Shown: in pieces, positions 6,638 through 10,169 of the stretch
Numbering within the stretch: the stretch's first letter is position 1
How the letters are laid out: each line of letters begins with the position of its first letter
DNA from: JAZRUY01 sp045598845
Lineage (GTDB): Bacteria; Verrucomicrobiota; Lentisphaeria; Victivallales; Victivallaceae
Direction of reading: 5' to 3'
Length of the DNA: 10,169 nt
Assembly (NCBI GenBank): GCA_045598845.1
Contig: JAZRUY010000025.1
Coordinates: 1-10,169 of the forward strand
Notes under the pieces: generated by a model
What the model was told of the DNA's origin: nothing
Database searches by the model: none
What the model saw: the letters and a program-made list of their open reading frames with translations, nothing else
Program-made: the position numbers and the translations under genes

Positions 6638-8395
6638 ATGAAAAAAAATTTGCTGATGCTGGTTTCCTGGACAATCATGGTATGGTTGGCAGGTTGCAAG
6701 ACCGATTGCGCCGATACGGTGATTTACGGCACCATCCGCACCGCAGAGCAGGAAAATCCTGCCGTGGAAGCCTTTGCCGTCAAGGACGGAAAATACATTT
6801 ATGTCGGCAGCAAGAAGGGAGCCGCGGCATTCATCAAGGAAGGAGTCACGCAGGTTATCGACCATACGGGGAAAGGCATGGTGATGCCGGGATGCTTTGA
6901 AGGACACGCTCATTATCTGTTTGGAAATACCGTTACCAATATGGGAGGGTTGTCTGTCAGTCATGAACACGATGGCGTTGAATCCTTCATGAAAAAGCTC
7001 AAAATCGCATATGTTCAGGCAAAAGCGGCAGGAAAATCTAATCTCTACGGGTTCGGCTGGAATTATCATACGTTCGCAACTCAGGGAATGCCGACGCGTG
7101 AACAGCTGGATAAAGTCTGCCCCGACATCGCACTTTATGTCAATGACTCCGAGGGGCACAAAGGTTTGGTAAACACACTGTGTCTTCGCAAGGCAGGCAT
7201 TCTGGATGAAGCAGGAAATGTCCGGATTAGCAAGATAAGAGGCGGAGAAATATGCATGGACGCAAACGGAAAACCCAACGGGCTTCTGCTTGAACAAGCC
7301 AGTACGTATGTAAAATCCAATGGGCTTGATTTTAATGATATCCTGTCTCCCGATATAATGGCAAAGGCTTTTGGAAAAACACGGAATATGCTTTTGGCAA
7401 ACGGATATGTCTCCTATATGGACGGGTGGTCCAACTATTTTGGCAATTCCATATTTTACGATTTGGCCCGGAAACTCGACGATGAAGGCAAACTGAACAT
7501 CCTTCTCGGGTTGTCATACGAAATTGAGAGTTCCTGCAAAGACATCAATGCGGAAATTGCAAAAGCCGTTGAGATGAAGAAATATACGCATGGACACATT
7601 AATGCCGGCTACATCAAGCTTTTTCTTGATGGCACTGTGGAAGGTGGAACAGGACTCACGCTTGATCCCTATCCCGATGGACATCAGGGCATTGCCAACT
7701 GGGAAGAAGATGAAGTGGCGTATATCACCGGAAAAGCCAACAAACAGGGACTCACGATGCATATCCACACTATGGGAGACGGGGCTGTGCACCGCTGCGT
7801 AAATGCCTTTGTCAAGGCGGGGATAAAACAAGCTCGTAACACACTGGTTCATGTCCGCAATATGCCACCGGAAGATTTCCGAAGAGTGGCAGAACATGAT
7901 ATCGTTGCGGTAAGCGGTATTTTGTGGCACATGCTTGAGGATGATTTCTGGAAGTTTATCCCTGCTGCTGCTCCTGAAAAAGTAGCTTTCCAATCCTATC
8001 CGATGAAGTCATATTTCGATAACGGAGCTATTATGTCCTCGCATTGTGACTATCCGGCAACTTCGGGCTCACCGTACGATCCCTTCGGAATCATGGAAAT
8101 CGCCGTCACCGGAAGTGCCCCTTATCCCGGCAAACCGGGCAAATATACAAAACCCTGGTGGCCGGAGGAACTGATTACGCGCGAACAGGCACTTCAGGCA
8201 CTGACCATCAACGGGGCGTTCCAGATGCATTGCGAGAAAGAAAGAGGCAGTATCAAGGTCGGCAAAAATGCAGATTTCATTCTCATTGACAAGGATGTAT
8301 TCACCTGTCCCGTGAGAGATATTCACAAAACCAAGGTGCTTTCCACCTGGTTCGAGGGGGAAAAAGTGTATCCGACATCAACTGACATAAAATAA
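6638..8395 (+). CDS. lipoprotein amidohydrolase, YtcJ/Amidohydro_3 family
   Basis: A metal-dependent hydrolase of the amidohydrolase superfamily, acting on an unknown amide or similar bond; 585 residues. ATG 6638 is chosen over an in-frame ATG 6572 because AAGGA at 6623-6627 precedes it by 10 bases and because the protein then opens with a classical lipoprotein signal: KK, a hydrophobic core, and the lipobox LAGC with Cys20. It should therefore be lipid-anchored outside the cytoplasm. Visible family motifs are PGCFEGHAH with metal ligands His90 and His92, YIKLFLDGTVEGG with Lys327 and Asp331, HIHTMGDGA with His375 and His377, LVHVRN with His405, SSHCDYPA with Asp471, and the C-terminal LTINGAFQMHCEKERGSIKVGKNADFILID, which rebuilds the small beta domain. 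All expected catalytic residues seem present. The gene is clearly richer in A/T than its neighbours, hinting at a separate origin. Deformylase-like activity (as in NfdA) is one possibility only. Confidence 0.92.
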   Translation: MKKNLLMLVSWTIMVWLAGCKTDCADTVIYGTIRTAEQENPAVEAFAVKDGKYIYVGSKKGAAAFIKEGVTQVIDHTGKGMVMPGCFEGHAHYLFGNTVTNMGGLSVSHEHDGVESFMKKLKIAYVQAKAAGKSNLYGFGWNYHTFATQGMPTREQLDKVCPDIALYVNDSEGHKGLVNTLCLRKAGILDEAGNVRISKIRGGEICMDANGKPNGLLLEQASTYVKSNGLDFNDILSPDIMAKAFGKTRNMLLANGYVSYMDGWSNYFGNSIFYDLARKLDDEGKLNILLGLSYEIESSCKDINAEIAKAVEMKKYTHGHINAGYIKLFLDGTVEGGTGLTLDPYPDGHQGIANWEEDEVAYITGKANKQGLTMHIHTMGDGAVHRCVNAFVKAGIKQARNTLVHVRNMPPEDFRRVAEHDIVAVSGILWHMLEDDFWKFIPAAAPEKVAFQSYPMKSYFDNGAIMSSHCDYPATSGSPYDPFGIMEIAVTGSAPYPGKPGKYTKPWWPEELITREQALQALTINGAFQMHCEKERGSIKVGKNADFILIDKDVFTCPVRDIHKTKVLSTWFEGEKVYPTSTDIK

Positions 8396-8425
8396 AAATA
8401 ACCTAATGCTATACGGAAAATTTCA

Positions 8426-9952
8426 ATGATGACAGATAATTCTACCATGCGGAATTGCTGGCGGCGGATATGGACCGGCATGGGCTGCGCTTCGGCGCGC
8501 TGCCTTGTTGTATATATGGCGGTGTCGGCGGTGATCTGGACTCTGCAGTGCACCTTGCTGCAGAATTTTCTGGCGCTCGATATTCTGGAAACCATCAGCT
8601 GGGGCGCCAAGTGGCAGTGGGGGCATCTGAAGCATCCGCCGCTTTCCGGCTGGCTGGGTTATTTGTGTTCGCTGGCTTCCGGTTATCACGATTGGAGCAT
8701 ATACCTGGCTGCGCAGCTGTGCAATATCATCGGTGTCTGGTATGTGGTTAAATTCGCCGCGCTGTTTTTCAAAGACAGAGTTCGCCCGGTGCTTTCCGGT
8801 CTTCTGCTTTATTTTCTCTTTTATTATACTCCGTCCTCTATGAAATTCTGTTCCCACTTCGTGGAAGTGGCGCTTCAGCCGGTGATGGCGTATTATTTTC
8901 TGCTGGCATTGGAGAAGCGGAAACTGCGGCACTGGGCGGTGTTCGGCCTGGTATCGGCGCTGGCGGTGCTGGGGAAATATTCCGCATTGATGCTGCTGGC
9001 GGCGCTGTTCGTCTGCATGCTGATTAAGAAAGAGCACCGTATTCAAATTCTGTCCGCCGGTCCGTATCTGGCGCTGGCGGTTTTCCTTGCGGTTCTGCTG
9101 CCGCATCTGCACTGGCTGGTTAAGCATGATTTCAGCTGTTTCGGTCATCTTGACTACCGGATGAATGAACATGCGCGCCCGTGGTATTTCGCATTGGAAA
9201 CTGTCGCAGTGGCGCTTTATCCGCTGCTTTCCTCCGCCGCGGTGCTGCTCGCGGTTATGCTGCCGCGGCACTTCCGGCGCGTTTCACCGCACCGGCCGGC
9301 GCTGGCATGGAGTCTGCTGCTGTGCGGAATCCCGTCCGGTATTCTACTGGCGATAGTCTTCAGCGGCGGCAACGTGGTGCAGATGTGGTTTTCCTTTCTC
9401 TGCTCATGGGCCGGCATGGCCGCAGTGGCGGCATCACCGTTTTTCATCAGCAGAAGGATGTTCCGCCGGATGTTTGTATTCCTGATTGCCGCAACGGCGG
9501 TGATGTTCGTTGCCACTACCGCGGATTTGCTGGTCAAGCCGCGGGCCCGTCTGCATATCCGTCCGGAGGAATTCACCGCCCTGGTGCAGCGGCGCTGGTC
9601 TGATTTTTCCGCCGCCCCCGTCCCTTGCGTTATAGGTGAACGCCAGCTGGCCAATGCGGCGGAGCATTATCTGTCGCACCGCCCGGTTTCCGCGGACTGG
9701 GAAGACCGTTTCAGCATCGATTTGCTCCGCGGAGAGGCCGAAACGCGCGGTTTGTTTCTGATCGCCTGGGATGAATCAACCCTCCGCGAATTTCTGAATC
9801 TGTATTTGCCCGGTACCCCGGTTGAATTCCATTGCGACGAGATAAAATTCCGCACATTATCCGGCAAGGAGAAATCCAAAAATATAGTTACCGCGTGTTT
9901 GCCGCCGGTCCGCCTGCTGATCCCGCCCGCCGGCGCATCGCCGTCCCGCTGA
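8426..9952 (+). CDS. glycosyltransferase family 39 membrane protein (ArnT/PMT-like)
   Basis: A polytopic inner-membrane GT-C glycosyltransferase that would move a sugar from a polyprenyl-phosphate donor to an acceptor on the periplasmic side; 508 residues. After a short N-terminal tail and the first helix comes the family signature, residues 52-75: Asp52 and Glu55 (DILETISWGAKWQWG), then KHPPLSGWL with His70. The acidic pair lies in the first periplasmic loop, where the catalytic aspartate of this class sits. About ten to eleven more hydrophobic segments follow to about residue 370, then a soluble C-terminal region of roughly 135 residues that I do not recognise. Two adjacent ATGs (8426, 8429) are possible starts; GGAAAA at 8415-8420 is a modest ribosome site. 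It lies 30 bases after the amidohydrolase with no terminator between, so cotranscription is possible, although codon and base composition differ. Acceptor (lipid A, protein or other glycan) unknown. Confidence 0.88.
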   Translation: MMTDNSTMRNCWRRIWTGMGCASARCLVVYMAVSAVIWTLQCTLLQNFLALDILETISWGAKWQWGHLKHPPLSGWLGYLCSLASGYHDWSIYLAAQLCNIIGVWYVVKFAALFFKDRVRPVLSGLLLYFLFYYTPSSMKFCSHFVEVALQPVMAYYFLLALEKRKLRHWAVFGLVSALAVLGKYSALMLLAALFVCMLIKKEHRIQILSAGPYLALAVFLAVLLPHLHWLVKHDFSCFGHLDYRMNEHARPWYFALETVAVALYPLLSSAAVLLAVMLPRHFRRVSPHRPALAWSLLLCGIPSGILLAIVFSGGNVVQMWFSFLCSWAGMAAVAASPFFISRRMFRRMFVFLIAATAVMFVATTADLLVKPRARLHIRPEEFTALVQRRWSDFSAAPVPCVIGERQLANAAEHYLSHRPVSADWEDRFSIDLLRGEAETRGLFLIAWDESTLREFLNLYLPGTPVEFHCDEIKFRTLSGKEKSKNIVTACLPPVRLLIPPAGASPSR

Positions 9953-10025
9953 CTGAAGGTACTATCGCGGTGTTTATTCTTGTAATAGCTTCTTGAACAG
10001 GGTAAATTATCCGGACTGTTTTGCC

Positions 10026-10051
10026 GTCCGCAAGGCCGCCGGCGGACTTTA
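10026..10051 (+). terminator. possible weak terminator after the GT39 gene
   Basis: GTCCGC at 10026-10031 pairs with GCGGAC at 10042-10047, followed by TTTAT. The loop contains a competing 10-base palindrome, CCGCCGGCGG at 10036-10045. The T-run is short, so termination would be weak; the site lies 73 bases after the GT39 stop and 46 before the next start, and could instead be a leader hairpin of the downstream gene. Confidence 0.35.
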
Positions 10052-10097
10052 TCCTGACATCGGGGGCATTGTACAGATTTGAATTCGGGAGAGATAA

Positions 10098-10169
10098 ATG
10101 CAGGGCAACGATAAATTCACCAGCAAAATCGGTTATGTGCTTGCCGCCGCCGGATCGGCGGTCGGTCTT
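10098..10169 (+). CDS. N-terminus of a sodium-dependent NSS (SNF) family transporter, cut by the window end
   Basis: Only 24 codons are present, but they match the very conserved start of the neurotransmitter:sodium symporter family: a polar lead-in (FTSKIGYVL) and then AAAGSAVGL, the beginning of membrane helix 1. In family members such as LeuT this is where backbone atoms bind Na+ and the amino-acid substrate, and the motif normally continues as GNIWRFPY. GGGAGAG at 10087-10093 is a good ribosome site four bases before the ATG, which fixes the start. The protein would import an amino acid or similar solute with sodium. The rest of the gene, and so its completeness, cannot be seen. Confidence 0.85.
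   Translation, partial: MQGNDKFTSKIGYVLAAAGSAVGL

Noticed and set aside
8423..9271. A 282-codon antisense frame in the GT39 gene
   Set aside because: The sense frame encodes a recognisable GT39 protein; the antisense product is rich in Gln, His and Arg, typical of reverse reading of a membrane-protein gene.
1..10169. CRISPR arrays, insertion sequences, phage genes, toxin-antitoxin or defence systems
   Set aside because: No regularly spaced repeats, transposase or integrase motifs, terminal repeats or defence-type domains were seen on either strand; all sizeable genes are housekeeping or transport/metabolic families.

Overview
The window looks like a stretch of chromosome from a Gram-negative-type bacterium with moderately high GC. 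The evidence is an amidohydrolase with a lipoprotein signal peptide, a GT39 membrane glycosyltransferase, a membrane-tethered DjlA-like J protein, Shine-Dalgarno motifs of the AGGA/GAAAGG type and sigma70-like promoters. The gene mix (sugar ABC importer, sugar-type MFS carrier, YtcJ-like hydrolase, NSS symporter) would fit a carbohydrate-using bacterium, possibly of the PVC/Lentisphaerota group. That placement is a guess from general resemblance and cannot be proven here.

Layout: (1) Bases 1-785 (+) hold a DjlA-like protein (glycine-rich membrane segment, TerB domain, C-terminal J domain) whose first codons lie outside the window. (2) Bases 786-1145 are a non-coding leader with strong inverted repeats just before the next operon. 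(3) Bases 1146-4657 (+) hold a compact RbsB-RbsA-RbsC-like sugar ABC importer in the order binding protein, double ATPase, permease. The first two genes overlap and the third follows after 21 bases. (4) A 12-helix MFS/GPH-like carrier (4689-5939) lies on the minus strand and converges on the importer. (5) Bases 5940-6637 hold a tRNA-Pro(GGG) gene on the minus strand, with a near-consensus promoter (TTGACA-17-TATATT) and a strong intrinsic terminator, flanked by AT-rich regulatory DNA. (6) Bases 6638-8395 (+) encode a lipoprotein amidohydrolase of the YtcJ/Amidohydro_3 type, visibly more AT-rich than its neighbours. (7) Bases 8426-9952 (+) encode a GT39 glycosyltransferase. (8) From 10098 to the window end are the first 24 codons of an NSS (SNF) sodium symporter.

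Functionally, the three-gene importer would take up a monosaccharide-like solute using ATP, and the convergent MFS carrier would handle a related sugar or glycoside by ion coupling. No sugar kinase, isomerase or regulator lies in the window, so the substrate cannot be named. The amidohydrolase and GT39 gene are same-strand neighbours with a 30-base gap, but differ in base composition and need not share a pathway. I did not find convincing evidence of a new multi-gene system, phage, transposon or CRISPR array. The most unusual signals are in the intergenic DNA: the palindromic leader before the ABC operon, the early transcript hairpin before the amidohydrolase, and the crowded promoter/SD region before the MFS gene.
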